Assembly: GCF_040939455.1 (NCBI RefSeq)
Contig: NC_134120.1
Location: forward strand, 17,598,501 to 17,662,500
Length of the DNA stretch: 64,000 bases
From: Microcebus murinus
Taxonomy: Eukaryota; Chordata; Mammalia; Primates; Cheirogaleidae
Reading direction: 5' to 3'
The notes under the pieces are model-generated. The model saw only the letters and a list, made by a program, of their open reading frames with translations, did not search any database and was not told the DNA's origin. The translations under genes were made by a program, and so were the position numbers. Below are positions 10,861 through 22,884 of this stretch, in pieces (within the stretch, counting starts at the first letter, position 1; each line of letters starts with the position of its first letter).

Positions 10861-12418
10861 GATATGTACGTGCCTCTGATATGTAGATTTTCCACCTTTA
10901 TCCTGGTGAGACAACCCTATGACGACATCATCATCATCATTGCTAGGGTACATGGTTAAGGAAACCAGGGCTAGGGGCATTTAAGGAATTCCTTGAGGTC
11001 GGGTACCCAAGAAGAGTTGCCTGTCTTCTTCCAAAGCTGCAGGCTGGCCCCCGAGGCAGGCTGTCTCCTTCCCACCAGCCTCTCCTGCTCTCTCTCTTTT
11101 CCTGCATGGACACCCTCAGCATCCATGCTTGAAACCTCAGTGACAAATTGGCTTTATATTTAGTTACTTTCCAAGTCTTATTTCTTCCTCTTTCAGAGGA
11201 TCCCCTTTCTGTTCCTCTCGTCCCCACCACCATTGTGCCAGCCAGTCCTGATCAGGTTTCTCGGCCCTCACGCTATTATCAAAGGGTTTGCCATTGGCCC
11301 CCACCCGCCCTCCCTGAAAAGGTGTGTTATCCCACACTGGGCCACGACTTCTAGGCACGAGCCTCCGAGACAGACAGCTGCCTCCTACATTCTAGAGGCA
11401 GGAGAACCACAGAATGGCTTTCTCTATGAACTAGCCCCTGTGATTACAAAAGAAGAGAGATCTAGATGTCTGCATGTCATACATTCACCACGGTGTCAAA
11501 ATAGAAAACTTTGGGCATGTTTTCCATTAGATTATATAACTACATCTCTATATAAATACATTTCTAAGAATGAAATTTTGAGTAAAGACTGCTGTCGTTA
11601 TTTTTGCAATGGGCTGCACAGAAAGAGCTGCCGTCTCGTAGGGGCAAGCCATTTTTTCCAAGGCACTCCCGTCTTTGACCATTGTAGAGGGAATGTTGGC
11701 AGTTTTGATGTTTAATTTTTGGACCGCAATAAGGCTTCGTTATTCATAGAGGATGTCTTCCTGGGAATTACAACAGACAATGGAACAGAAATGGGATTGA
11801 CTAACCCATTGACCTTGTATCACAAGAGCAGAAAGAAATAAAAACTGAACAGACCCCTGTGTTTTCCATCCCCCCCAAGGGCTCTGTCTGTTCTCAGGCC
11901 TGGGCTGCTTTCTGTTTTCCCCTCTGGAGGGTTCCAGTATCAAGCGTCTCTGTGTTAATTAACTCAGCATGTGGCACATAAAGGCCTGACAGCAGATAGC
12001 TAATGTTTTGGATATGCACTCAGTTTAAGGATTAGTTCAATTCCAAAGGACAACTTAACGTTGCCACAGTACAGTTGACACTTGGTGATCCGAGGCAAAT
12101 TTCCGGTTCTGGGCAATCTTCCTTCTGCCACCATTGTGCCCGTGGACTTCCACGCCTCACTCTCTGCTCTCAGAGGCTCAGACAAAGCAAGCCAGTTTTA
12201 TATTTCCATTCAACCTAAAGGACATCAGGAAGAGACATCTTGCCATTGCCAATAAAAACCAACAATAAACAAAACGCCATAGTACATCGGGTTATCTGTG
12301 CCAATGTTTGTTTCTCCCACTATGGAAATCTTGTCGATTTTAAAAATACATATAAATTATAAGGTAGTTTCACATCTAAGGTAGCCCCAAAGCCAAATTC
12401 CTTAGAACAGACATGTGG
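10861..12418. other. Unassigned stretch
   Basis: A short (CAT)n run lies at 10926-10940, possibly the remnant of another MIR. Otherwise no repeat family or gene is recognisable. The 160-residue frame at 11233-11715 shows no domain, and I treat it as chance. Confidence 0.4.
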
Positions 12419-12729
12419 TGAGTGAGGGGCCGGGACACAAAAAGGACAACCGCCATCTTGCTTCTTCCCGAGTGCCGCCATTTTAAACATTCCTTCCCAG
12501 AAGATAAGCATCTGTTTCCACGGAAAACTAAGAGAAACCACCAAAAAAAGATTTCCACCTCCTCAAGCCCCCTAGTGCCCGGCCGAAAGCCCTTAAAAAC
12601 CCACAGCCTGTAAGAGCAGGGGCTTCTGCCCTCTTGGTCAGAGGCCCTTCTCAGGTTTCCTTGTGAAAACCTGTCTTTGCCTGCCAAGGCCGTCTCTTGC
12701 CTGTGTTCTTTTTCTCCATTTATTTGACA
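12419..12729 (+). mobile_element. Probable solo LTR of an endogenous retrovirus (gamma/ERV1-like)
   Basis: The block begins TG and ends CA, as LTRs do, and is flanked by GTGG on the left and GTGA on the right. That would be a 4-bp target duplication with one mismatch, the length used by gammaretrovirus-like elements. Inside are 'cgccatcttgcttcttcc', a TATA-like 'cttaaaaacc' near 12592, and a following 'gagcaggggcttctgccctc' R/U5-like stretch. No internal retroviral genes lie next to it, so it is a solo LTR. The family is not named. Confidence 0.55.
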
Positions 12730-13704
12730 GTGAGAGGCCAGTGTGGTTTCTACTTTGGCCTGAAATACTTTTGAGCAAGGAGGAGAGCAAAGCCTGCAAA
12801 ATGGCAGCCCATGCATTTGGCTTTGTGCAGTGTTCTTAAAAATTTATGATTACAAATATGGGAGGTTTTTTGTTTTTTTTTTAATGTGCATTTCTGGATT
12901 TTTTTGCTCTGGGTCTGTATTCCCTCATGGCAAAAACTGACATGAGCCAGGCAGCAATTGTCCTTTGCCGGGCTGGGGGTGCCACATGATGCCAATTTCA
13001 ACCCAAGGGCATGGTGTCTGAAATGCCAATTCCTGAACCCCCAGTTTTGCTTTCTTGTTGTTCTGCCAACCCCAAGTTTGCTAAATCTCCCACTGAGCCC
13101 AAAGTAGGCTGTGAAATAGAACAAGCTGGGTGGAATTGGGCAGGGTTCATCTCAGACTCACTTTTTATTGAGCTTATACAAAGTGGAGTTTTCATAACTA
13201 TTGACCAACTGCCCAGAAATTACCTGGTGAGTTCCTTTCCTAAAATCAAAACAAAAACAAGCAAATATAAAAAAAATGTGGAGAGGCTGACGAATTTAGC
13301 CATTTGGCATGGCATTTAAAAATGGATGTAGCAGTATTTTTAAAGTACTCTTTCAAATGTCATGACAGCTGTCCAAATTTGTAATTTTAAAATATATTTT
13401 ATGTTATCACATACATTTGCTATACACTTTATCAACTATATGACTAATATGCGAAAACAAATATGCTTGCCACCCGGCTGACTCATGCTCCCTGAGACGC
13501 CGGAGGCTCCTTGAAGGACCAACAAAAAGCCCCCTGTGTCTGGAAAGAGGGGTCAGAGGCCAGCATTGTTTTTCTCCAGAGTGTGTGTTTGTTCAGGGAT
13601 ATGATTTTGTTTCCTCTTGGGAAGGAAGGCACACATCACAGAAGTGCCACAGAATCTTCAAGCCCAAATAAAGAAGATGTATCTTATCTTAAAGACCTGA
13701 GCAT
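12730..13704. other. Unassigned stretch
   Basis: No gene or repeat was recognised. There is a T-run near 12868-12883. The antisense frame at 12376-12816 overlaps the LTR and is a chance frame. Confidence 0.4.
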
Positions 13705-13800
13705 GGTTCGTTAAATCATTCATTCACTCATGCATCCACTCACTCATTCAGTGAGTATTTATTGAACCCCTACTATGTGACACCTACTATTATGTTAGAT
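13705..13800 (-). mobile_element. L2 LINE 3' end, antisense
   Basis: The reversed L2 tail is visible: repeated 'cattcattcactcatgc', 'gagtatttattgaaccccta' and 'ctatgtgacacctac'. It is an old inactive fragment. Confidence 0.65.
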
Positions 13801-13868
13801 GCCATGAGAAGAAAAATATGCAAACAAAAATTTCTGTTTTGTAAGGAGCTATGTGAGTTTCTAAGGGC

Positions 13869-14267
13869 TAACATAACAAAGTGCCATGGATTAGATGGCT
13901 TAAACAGCAGTTATTTATTGTTTCACAATTCTGGGGGCCAGAAGTCCAAGATCAGGTTATCAGCAGGGCTGGTTCCTTCTGAGGGCTGTGAGGGAAGGAT
14001 CTGTGCCAGGCTTCTCTCTTTGGTTCGTAGATGGCCTTCTTCTTCTCCCGGTATCTTCACATGGTCATTCCTCTGTGTCTGTCTCTGTCTAAATTTCCTC
14101 TTCTAATAAGGATATTAGTCATATCAAATTAGGGCCCACCCTAATGACCTCATTTTAACTTAATCAGCTCTGTGAACACCCTGTCCCAAATAAAGTCACA
14201 TTTTGAGGGACTTGGGGTTAGGAATTTGACATGCATTTTTTGGGAGGACACGATTCAGCCCAAAGCA
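13869..14267 (-). mobile_element. MaLR LTR (MST/MLT1 type), antisense
   Basis: The reverse order of a MaLR LTR is clear: 'taacaaagtgccatggatta', 'ttattgtttcacaattctgg', 'gccagaagtccaagatcagg', 'tcacatggtcattcctctgt', 'aattagggcccaccctaatg' and 'ggacacgattcagccc'. It is nearly full length and non-coding. The same family occurs at 33588-34005, also in reverse. Confidence 0.8.
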
Positions 14268-15081
14268 GGAGTTATAAGGTACTAGTTTCTATACTCTAAG
14301 CTAGAGTACTTCTGTTTTGCTCATTGGTCCTGCTGCTTCTACTAGCAAAGGGATGTGTCTTTCACTGTTGCTAGTGGCCACCCCATTATTCCTAAACTGT
14401 GCTAGCTTAGGGAATTTCAGAAGCTAATAAGCCTAGACTGACTCTGCAGACACATGTCAGTAGCTGGACATGGGCTGGGGATACAAATGGAAGGGTCTAG
14501 ATTTCAGATGTACCTGTTGAAAACACAGAGTGTCAGCTTGTGGTCAGGGGTGGGAACAAAAGGTCTTTGTAGTGTTTTCTAATAGGGTAAGAGGCCATGA
14601 AATGTGGGTGAACACAGAGGGGAGAACCAAGCAGGATAACATCTGGGCCAGCCAGAGAGAAAATTTCTGGAAAGTTGAAATCTGGTTCGTATAAAAAATG
14701 TCACATGGCCCATATGATGCTTCCTGGGCAAGGACAAAGGGAAAAAGAAGCAGAGAGTCAGAGACTAGGACTGACGTGGAATTTGTAGGGTACGTGCCAT
14801 GAGGCTGGGGTGGCGGAGACACCGTTAGGGGGGCATGGCTGCCATCCTTAGGCTGGTGGCCATAGACAAGATCATCCAGGAGCCCAGGAAGAGGCCCTTG
14901 TGCAGCCTGGCTCTGAGGCAGAGCCATGAGGTAGGGGCATCATCCCCATTAACCGTCTCCCCAAACATTTTCCTCTCTTGGCTTTTTCTTTCCAGCATCT
15001 TCTCTGCTTCACTTTGCTGGTGTTCTTGGCTGACACGGGGTGAAATGAGAGCTGAGAAAAATCTTCATCTTTCTCAACAGC
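14268..15081. other. Unassigned stretch
   Basis: Nothing recognised. The antisense 127-residue frame at 14544-14927 has no family resemblance. Confidence 0.4.
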
Positions 15082-15190
15082 ACGCTAATCACCTGGGGAT
15101 CTTGTTAAAATGCAGATTCTGATCCAGAGGGTCCAGGCTGGGCTCAGGCTGGTTCATGGCCACACTTTGAGTAGCAAGTGTCTATGGGAT
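15082..15190. mobile_element. MER5-type hAT-Charlie fragment
   Basis: 'ctaatcacctggggatcttg', 'ttaaaatgcagattctgatc' and 'ccacactttgagtagcaag' follow the MER5 order. Confidence 0.65.
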
Positions 15191-15459
15191 GACGGAGCCA
15201 ATGGCCTTGTTCTCTCATTCGGGAGCACAAGGCTCCGTGGGTTTCCTGGGTTAAGAACACAAGCTGCCCTCTTGGCTACTGCTATCGCCTCAACTTTTCC
15301 TAGCTCTTGTATTCATTAGTAAGGGTTAGAGAGAAAAGAAAAATAACAATAGCGTTCTTAATTGGATCCCTGAAAGAGATACTGCATTTCCACTGATTAA
15401 GGCAATTAAAGGTGCAGACACTGCTGCTCAAAAGCTGACATCTTCAGGTGTCTCATAAC
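15191..15459. other. Unassigned stretch
   Basis: Single-copy-looking DNA without a recognisable repeat or gene. It leads into the A/T-rich candidate regulatory block. Confidence 0.35.
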
Positions 15460-16110
15460 AAAAATTAATACCACTGCTAGCTGTGCCACCTAGTCATGCT
15501 GTAAAGTAAATTAATTACTGCAACCAAACTAATAATAACAGTGCAGGCAGAGTTGTAGCAATCTTGTGGCTTACCATTGGAGACTGAGCAGGGACTTTTG
15601 CCTCTCTGCTACCCATGAGCGCAACCCAGCAATTGCTGACTGTAACATTTCTATTGTATGGTTTATGCTAAATATGCATATCTTAATTGCATTAGTCAAA
15701 ATAATTAGCTAATATATTTTTGCATAATGACGAGGTAAGCAAATATCACCATAGCTCAGTGGTTCTTGCATGAGTAAATTTGGAAAATTAATAGACTCCC
15801 AATTTCCTAATTATCTGTCTTTTATTCCATGCTCAAACAAAGAAATGCTACCGCACACTCCTGGGCATCATGTAATTTAGTTTGCACCTTGAAAATTTTA
15901 AAGCACCTGTGTTTGTTTTCTCCCCCTTTTGCAGGAAAGTGATATAAAAGAAAAAAAATGCAGCTCTTTCCTTTGATCACACTTAAATTGAAATGTGAAG
16001 GAAGTTGTGGATCAATATATTTTAATTTCTATATGCAAGTAGGGCCTGGAATTATAAGGCATTTTTAATGCATCAGAAAACTATTATAAAATTAAAATAA
16101 TTGTCAAGAT
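15460..16110. promoter_or_regulatory. Candidate conserved non-coding element (unproven)
   Basis: A 650-bp A/T-rich stretch has no recognisable transposable element, and its short A/T motifs are of the homeodomain and POU type: TTAATTAC at 15511-15518, TATGCATA at 15673-15680, TTAATTGC at 15683-15690, and ATAATTAGCTAAT at 15701-15713. Long-lived developmental enhancers in mammals often look like this. A/T-rich DNA yields such motifs by chance, so only alignment can decide. Confidence 0.3.
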
Positions 16111-18182
16111 TCTTTCCAAAGTGACAGGCAGATGCCTGAGTCCTGGAGGCATAGTGGCCTTTCTTCCTCCTGTCCTCTGCCTTGAATTTAGCAAGCTTCC
16201 CAATTTTGCCTGGCTGTTTCTCCATTTCCTCACACCTACAGAGCAACGTACATTTCCTGCCACGGAACGTAACGGTTTCTACCTGAGGACAGTGTGGTTG
16301 AAGAGCTAAGCAGTTTTGATTAAATGCTTGGTGGACTATAGCTGGATTCCTTTGGGTTCCACCTAATTTCTTTGGGCCTGTGGTTGTGAACCAGGCTAAT
16401 ATGCTGAGCTACCCCATGGACCATTCTGATTTGACAGAACCCGGCCATTCCTGCCGAAGGTATCAGCTCTTCCTCTCTCTTCATGAGAAAGCATATCCTT
16501 AGCATGCTAATCTAATGCACAAGGAATACGGAAATCTGCCCAAGAGGACATTTGAGCAATATGCTAATATCCTCTAAAGAGCTTGAAAACACTCTTGCCT
16601 CATGCCTTCCGATGGCAGGTTTCAGGCCACCACTTAAAAGGAAGAATGTGCTGGGGCCCGAAGCCCACCACATCTGGATAAAACTCTCATGCCAAGCCCG
16701 AAGCCATCAGTCTAACAACAGACAAGTCGTTTAGGGGAGAAAGCAGCTGGGTGAGAATTCCCCTTAAGTTTCTGATGAGTCTTTAGATTTCCGGTGGCTT
16801 ATGGGAAAGCAATCTGTAACCTGATAAGGGAAGAGATCTTCATTGATGTCACTTTGCCTCTAAACAAGCGCTGATCAGATCAATTCCCTTAGCAGGTGTG
16901 GTACTTGTCAGAATTCCAGCCCTGAGACCACTTGGGCTGCCTGTCAGCAAACTCCATGTAGGTGTGCGGAGCAGGTAGCAGCTGCAGGCTGTAACATCCT
17001 CCTCTATTGCTTTCACTTCCACGCTCACATGCAAATCGCCAGCAACTATGAAGAGAACGTATGTAACATTCGTTTTAATTTGTGCATGTGAGTTTAACTG
17101 GCTTTAATTAAGATGGAGAAAGAGATAAAGACATGCTCAGCGGTGTGCATGGGGGAGGCCATGAAATCATAAAATCCAATTTTATAGAATGATAGGTGGT
17201 ACGAGAGGAATAAACTTGAAAGTCAATCTCTAAATACGCATCTTGGCCGGTCAGGAGAGCAAAGCTGGAGTTTGTCAACCATGCACCAAATTACCAAAAG
17301 GGCAGCTGGACCCAGGAGGCAACAGGAAAGCCACTTATCAGAGCTGGGAATGGAAGTCTTCAAAGAGATAGTAATGCAGCAAGAGAAACAAAGGCCAAGA
17401 ATGGGTATTCTGGGAGAAAATTCAAAATTATTGAAGATGAAAACATAGTGAGAGAAAAGTAACTAGAAGTTAGATCATGGAATAGAAGAACATAACCAAA
17501 GCAGGAAGTAGTGGGTGCACAGATGAAAGAAATTGGGGAAGATAGGATGAAGGACTAGAAGAACAGAGAAAATGGCTTCGCATTCCTCGTGGTACAGGTC
17601 AGCTCGTTGTTGCTTCTGATACTGGGAGAGGTCATGCCTGCATCTGAGTCATGGAGAGCCCTTCGTCCAGACTTAAAGTTGAAGCCAAAAGAAGTTGGAC
17701 GTAGTTTCCATCCTTTCTTTTAACTACCCAGAGTCCTAAGGTGAGCAATGTCTTGCATCATAGTCAGAAATGTACCCCCGACCCCCCATCTCAATAAGGG
17801 AGCCACCCACAGGTGATGGCAGGGACACAGCGGGAGGTGGAGGCGCAGCAGGAGATCAGGCTGGAGAGGGAGGAGGGCCAGGTTTTGGGTGAGACCTAAG
17901 GAGTTTGAACAGAATCCTGAGGATAGCTGATAGCCAGTAAAGGGCTTCAAAGCAGCATGGAGCAAATAGTCAGCAAATCAGTTGGAAGAAGCTATCGGTT
18001 ACAGAGTAGCTAACCTTTATGTGGGGAGATGTAAGAATGTGAAAGACATAGTCTTTGCTTTCCAAAAGAGTTAATCTTATTAAGTTATGTAAATAGATGA
18101 ATACTTTCTTAAAAAAACCCAAATAATAGATTAATAACGGAGAAGCCATGTCTCGGGAGAGGTAGAACATGGTAACATGCAG
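16111..18182. other. Repeat-poor unassigned sequence
   Basis: No gene was found. The piece at 17880-17990 ('ggagtttgaacagaatcctg', 'gccagtaaagggcttcaaag') resembles a very old dispersed repeat that I cannot name. The rest looks single-copy. Confidence 0.4.
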
Positions 18183-18330
18183 ATTCCTGCTACTCAAAGT
18201 GTGGTCCGTGGACCAGCAGCATCAGGATCATCAGGGAGCTTGTTAGAAATGCTGAAGCTCAAGCTCAGAGAATCAGAATCAGAAATTTTACAAAATCCCC
18301 AGGGGATTAGCACCCTGAGCACTGGCCGGA
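18183..18330. mobile_element. MER5A-type hAT-Charlie element
   Basis: 'ctactcaaagtgtggtccgt', 'ggaccagcagcatcaggatc', 'gagcttgttagaaatgctga' and 'gagaatcagaatcagaaatt' give the canonical MER5A order. Confidence 0.8.
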
Positions 18331-18889
18331 AGACTTGCAAAAACACGAAGTGCAAAGCCTTCAGAGGGTGGCAAAGTGTTTATGAAGGAGGAGTAAGGTG
18401 AATTAGTTTCATGGTGTACTACGAGTCTAGTGTGTTAGGGGATTTATAAAGGCACAGGATAGGTTCCCTGCAAGAGTGAGGAGCAGATATAATTAAGAGC
18501 TGTCAGATCCTTCAGGCACTCACCCTGTAAGAGCTCGGAAAGTTGGGCAAAGGAGAAGGGAGTCCTAGATTCCCTGAGAACACAGGCTTGTATTAAAATA
18601 TAGACAGGCCTGTTTCTTGCACAACTGTGTTGGAGAAGTAGTTCCTCCTTGCTGCATTAGTTGGACTGGAGTAAGTTTTGGGAAAGACAGAATGGTAGGA
18701 AATGGGGGAGATGGAATTCCTTAGGGGTATCCTTCATGTCACACACTTTATTCATGTGATTTTACAAAACTACACATGAACTAAATTTTTTCTAGATTAA
18801 CTAGATCTAGAATCTTAACCGGAGTCTTTTAGTGGTGTACCAAACCATGAAACAATGCAAAATTCCCAGCAGAGTTCTCCTGGCATTGT
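18331..18889. other. Unassigned stretch
   Basis: No gene or repeat recognised. Confidence 0.4.
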
Positions 18890-19580
18890 GGGCACTGGCT
18901 GCTGCCAATGTTTGTACCCCTAAACTTCAATCTCCCTCTCTGGCTCTGCCCACCATGGGCACCACCATATTGGAATGTTGACCACCCTGTTGACCTTTGC
19001 TCACATTGTTTCTTCTTGTTACAGCCCCTGTCACATCATTTTGTGTATCCTTTGGTAAATTCCTACTCAGGCTTTGAACCTTCGCTTCGCTTCGCTTCGC
19101 TTCTCTTCTCTTCTCTTCTCTTCTCTTCTCTTCTCTTCTCTTCTCTTCTCTTCTCTTCTCTTCTCTTCTCTTCTCTTCTCCCCTCCCCTCCCCTCCCCTC
19201 CCCTCCCCTCCCCTCCCCTCCCCTCCCCTCCCCTCCCCTCCCCTCCCCTCCCCTCCTCTCCTCTCCTCTCCTCTCCTCTCCTCTCCTCTCCTCTCCTCTT
19301 CTCTGTTATGGCAGAATTAGGCACTTTGCTCCCTATTGTTCCATGGTGTTTTGTACATTGCTCTATCTTAGCCCTTTATTACCTTATTATATTATAATTA
19401 ATAGTTACTTTGTGTGCTTCAAGCTAGACTCTAAGTTCCTCCATGCCGTTAGTGTATCTTATTCATGTATTTCCAGTTTCCTATCATCATAATTTGGACT
19501 TAATAAATACTAATTTAATGAAAGATAAATGAATAAATGAAAGGATGAATACATGACTATATGAATGAATGAAATCGGAT
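18890..19580 (+). mobile_element. L2 LINE 3' region, sense, split by a pentamer array
   Basis: Left of the array, L2-like text is seen ('tgttgacctttgctcacatt', 'aattcctactcaggctttga'). Right of it the L2 tail follows in order: 'gctctatcttagccctttat', 'ctagactctaagttcctcca', 'ttaataaatactaatttaat', then GAAT-type tail repeats. The TTCGC/TTCTC/CCCTC/CTCTC array at 19081-19304 therefore grew inside an L2. The 194-residue frame through the array is an artefact. Confidence 0.65.
19081..19304 (+). repeat. Pentanucleotide mosaic array (TTCGC)4(TTCTC)16(CCCTC)15(CTCTC)8
   Basis: Four blocks of five-base units follow one another without a phase change: TTCGC x4 (19081-19100), TTCTC x16 (19101-19180), CCCTC x15 (19181-19255), CTCTC x8 (19256-19295), then CTCTT and CTCT. 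From 19100 to 19304 the strand is pure pyrimidine (205 nt). Within each block the units are identical, which points to recent, block-wise homogenisation. Such tracts can form triplex (H-DNA), and the C-rich block could form i-motif/G4 structures on opposite strands. Confidence 0.97.
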
Positions 19581-22227
19581 TATGGAGGGCCTTGAGTGCC
19601 AGGCTAGGGAATTAGAGTTCATTGTATAGCTGTTGGAAGGAAAATGCAGTAGTAGGGTGTGGGTAAGATGCACTGATTCTGCTCACATGTAAAGAAGTAA
19701 AATCAGGAAAAAAAAAAAAAAAAAAGAAAAACAAAAGAAAAACAAAAAAACAGGTGACCAGAGAAAAAAAGGAACTTCAGTGATAAAATCAGCAGCAAAA
19801 ATCTGCAAACTCATTTTGTAATAAAAATGTCTCATCTCTGTATCTGGAAATTTGGGTAGTTTTCGGTAACAGAAATGATACATGCCTTTTTTGGGTTTTT
19901 TTTGGTATACCCCTCGGCGGTATCTCCAATAACCTCAGTCAATGGCAAAAATTACTAAGGAAGGGTAGGGTACCCTTACATTCAAGATTACCTGCTCTAA
20001 TGCATCCTGATGATTTATGGATGTGATGTCAAATTGCTGTGCATTTCCAAGATTATTTTCACTTAGGCTCTTGGACACAGGGAGTGCAGCCAAAGAAGGT
20101 TCCATGGTGTGGAATGCTAACAAAGGTGTGTGTTAGCTCCTATGCCGTCACCTTGCTTATGGGTGGCCCTTTTCTGTAGTGGGATGTGAACAGAGCATTT
20201 GGGTTGCATCTGCTTCTTTTCATCATCAGTGTTGCACAGATCAGTAAATGTACACATTTAGCAGACTTTAAATTGCCTTGGTTCTACTTTGAGCTGGGCT
20301 TCAAAGTATTATTTATTACAATACAATTATTAGAGCAAGGAATAAAGTCGGGGACTTTCATTACTGATTCCAAATTTTAGGAACCATGCCGTGAATTTGG
20401 CAAAGCACTCCTGTCTGGGGGAAGCTTGGAGAGCTCTCAAGACAGCATTCCTAATATAGGACCTCAGTTCCTGCTGCAGCTTTGACTGGATTCTTAATTC
20501 AGGCCTCAATTTTTTCGGAATGTTATACTGGGCTGTTAAACAGCTGCTGTGTTTAACCACAGATGTAGGTGCATTTTATGGACATGATTCCTGTGTGTAT
20601 GTGTGTGTGTGCCAATAAACAAACATGTACATATTTAAAGCCAATATTGACACAGTGTTAAGACTGAAATCTTTGCAGTCAAATCAGGAAATTCCAAAGT
20701 TACATTTCCTATAACAGTATTCTTTTAGTCCCATGCTCATCCTATATATCTGCACCAAAGACTTTCAGCTCTAAGAACACATGGAGATAGACCACTCTGG
20801 GATTAAGCTGGCCAATGTAAAGCCACTGTATGAATTATGATTTTTCAGATGCTTTAATTTTACGTCTTAACTTCATGTAAACAAATTCAACTTCAATTAC
20901 AAAGATGGAAGAGAAACAAAAAAGGAATCAGGGAAGGTGTTTTCATTTATAAGTCAAAAAGAGATATGCCTAGTTTTATTCTTTGGTTAATAATCTTTAT
21001 CCAAATGGAATTTAAAACAGCAGAGGAAATATTCCTCATCTTAGGCTCAACACTCATTGTTTAAGCCTTCTACACTCAAAAATAGGAAACCATTTTTCTT
21101 CAAAATTGGCTTCCATTCCCTTCCTTAATGAGGACTACAATCTTGCCAAATTTGAAGTTCACAGCTTCAGTCATTTTTGAATCACAGAAGCACAGATAAA
21201 ACATTTTGATATTTTTTTATGATGGAAAATATGCAATTTCCCCTATCTAGGTGTATGGTAATATTCTCAGATATATCACATCTAACTTTAGATTCGAATG
21301 AGTTCTCTGGTGTCTAACGTGCTGGGCAACTAACAAAAATGACTTCTGTTTTATTATTGCATGTTGTATTCTGGCCACTCTTCCATCTGGTTCCTTTCTG
21401 TGGCTGTTCTCTGGTTGGAGTGGTTTGTCAACAGGTGTTGATTGGCTGGGAGACATGGTCTAACTAGCTGTCTGACTCTCTTAACTTGGTGGCCCCCTAC
21501 GTTCTTACGTTTGAATCCTACTGCTTATTATGTTTCTGCTTTCTTTTTTCCTGCTTCCAAAATCTTCTGAGAGTTGCCAGATAATAAGAGACAAATTGTG
21601 CAAATTAAATGTCAGGAAGTGGTGCATTAGTAAGTGAGCTTTTTGCCACCAATGGTACAGCCGATTCCTCTCTCTCTCTAAGCCAAACACTTCTCCAAAT
21701 TGGAGTAGGCTTGATGAATTTCTTTCTTTCTTTTTTTAAGTTAAAGTATGACAGCTGCTTATTTTCATTTTTGTTCATCTGGTGAAACCAGAAGGGGCCC
21801 AAAGAAGTCATTAATGTCCACTGTGTGAAGGCTCTAGGAAATGCGTTGAGGGTAGAATGCATGAACAGTATTGTTCACCATATGTAGACTAGAAACATCC
21901 TTATGTTCAGGGTCTATGGGTAAGAGAGGGAGTGTGTTATAATTAACTGTATAGTACATATGGTGGACTAGAAAGTTTACTCCTTGGAGACTAGTTGAGT
22001 TATAAAATCAAACAAACAATGAAAACAGAGTCAATTAACAATGGCTCTATCAAATGTTGTCATATAGCTCCTGTGGCTTGTGTAAAAGCTCTGGGGTCAG
22101 AAAGCATGGACATGTCCTGACCCTGGGCCCCTACTTTTCTGGACAAGGCAGAACACGCTGTGTCAGATGAAGTTAGCAGAACTGGTTTGCAAAAGAGTGG
22201 CTTTGAGAGAGAGAAGTAGGGGGTGGG

Positions 22228-22228
<1 letters not shown>
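19581..22228. other. Repeat-poor unassigned sequence
   Basis: It contains an A-rich run at 19709-19750 and otherwise no family I recognise. 19565-19660 may be an old repeat ('ggagggccttgagtgccagg'). A short TG-rich patch lies at 20594-20612. No gene was found. Confidence 0.4.

Positions 22229-22299
<71 letters not shown>
22229..22299 (+). repeat. (GA)n microsatellite
   Basis: About 35 uninterrupted GA units (CT on the other strand). The frames through it are artefacts. Confidence 0.97.
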
Positions 22300-22303
<4 letters not shown>

Positions 22304-22884
22304 TTCATCTGCCACTACTGTGGCTTCACCAAGGATCATTAGAAAGCCTAGAAATGAATTCTCACCTCAGAACCCACGTTCCAATGGGCATCTGGGCTCA
22401 TCTGTCGACACTGTACTCCATCCAACTATAGGATCACCAAGAACTGGGTTAGAACTCCATGATCTGCTTCTGTGGTGCCATTTATAGGAATCATGCAGCA
22501 ATGAGTCTTGCTGACTGAATCTTTGATGGAAAAAGACTGGTGTTACTGGTGGACAGTGAATATTTTAAACCTGATTAATCTGACTTTCCTCAAATCTAGA
22601 CAAGCTTCTGTGCTTCTAAATCATGTTCCTTGCTAATACAGAAGTCAGACAATGGCAGACTACCCCCCCCCACCTGCCCAATGAAGTAGAGTCTTGTTTT
22701 TGAGGAAGCTTAGCAAGACGGCCTTTGATCATGCTCATCTGCATTTGATGCCTTCCAGACATTTCTTGAGACAATTGTAACAACCTTGAGAGCCCCATGT
22801 ATGTTAATAGGCATATCTGCAAAATGTAGACTCTCCTTTTTCAGTGACTGTGATACATTCACAGTCATGTCTGATCCCATGAAG
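22300..22884. other. Unassigned stretch
   Basis: Nothing recognised, apart from a C-run at 22664-22671. Confidence 0.4.

Noticed and set aside
11233..11715. 160-residue frame on +
   Set aside because: No family resemblance, mixed composition, no promoter or exon context.
12376..12816. 146-residue antisense frame
   Set aside because: It crosses the solo LTR and its flanks in reverse; chance frame.
17720..17965. Leu-rich antisense frame, signal-peptide-like
   Set aside because: Short, no exon signals, partly over an old dispersed repeat.
19081..19304. CRISPR-like or satellite array
   Set aside because: The units are five bases with no spacers. It is a microsatellite in a mammalian genome.
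18908..19492. 194-residue frame on +
   Set aside because: It runs through the pentamer array. Units of five without stops give long open frames in every phase, so no protein is implied.
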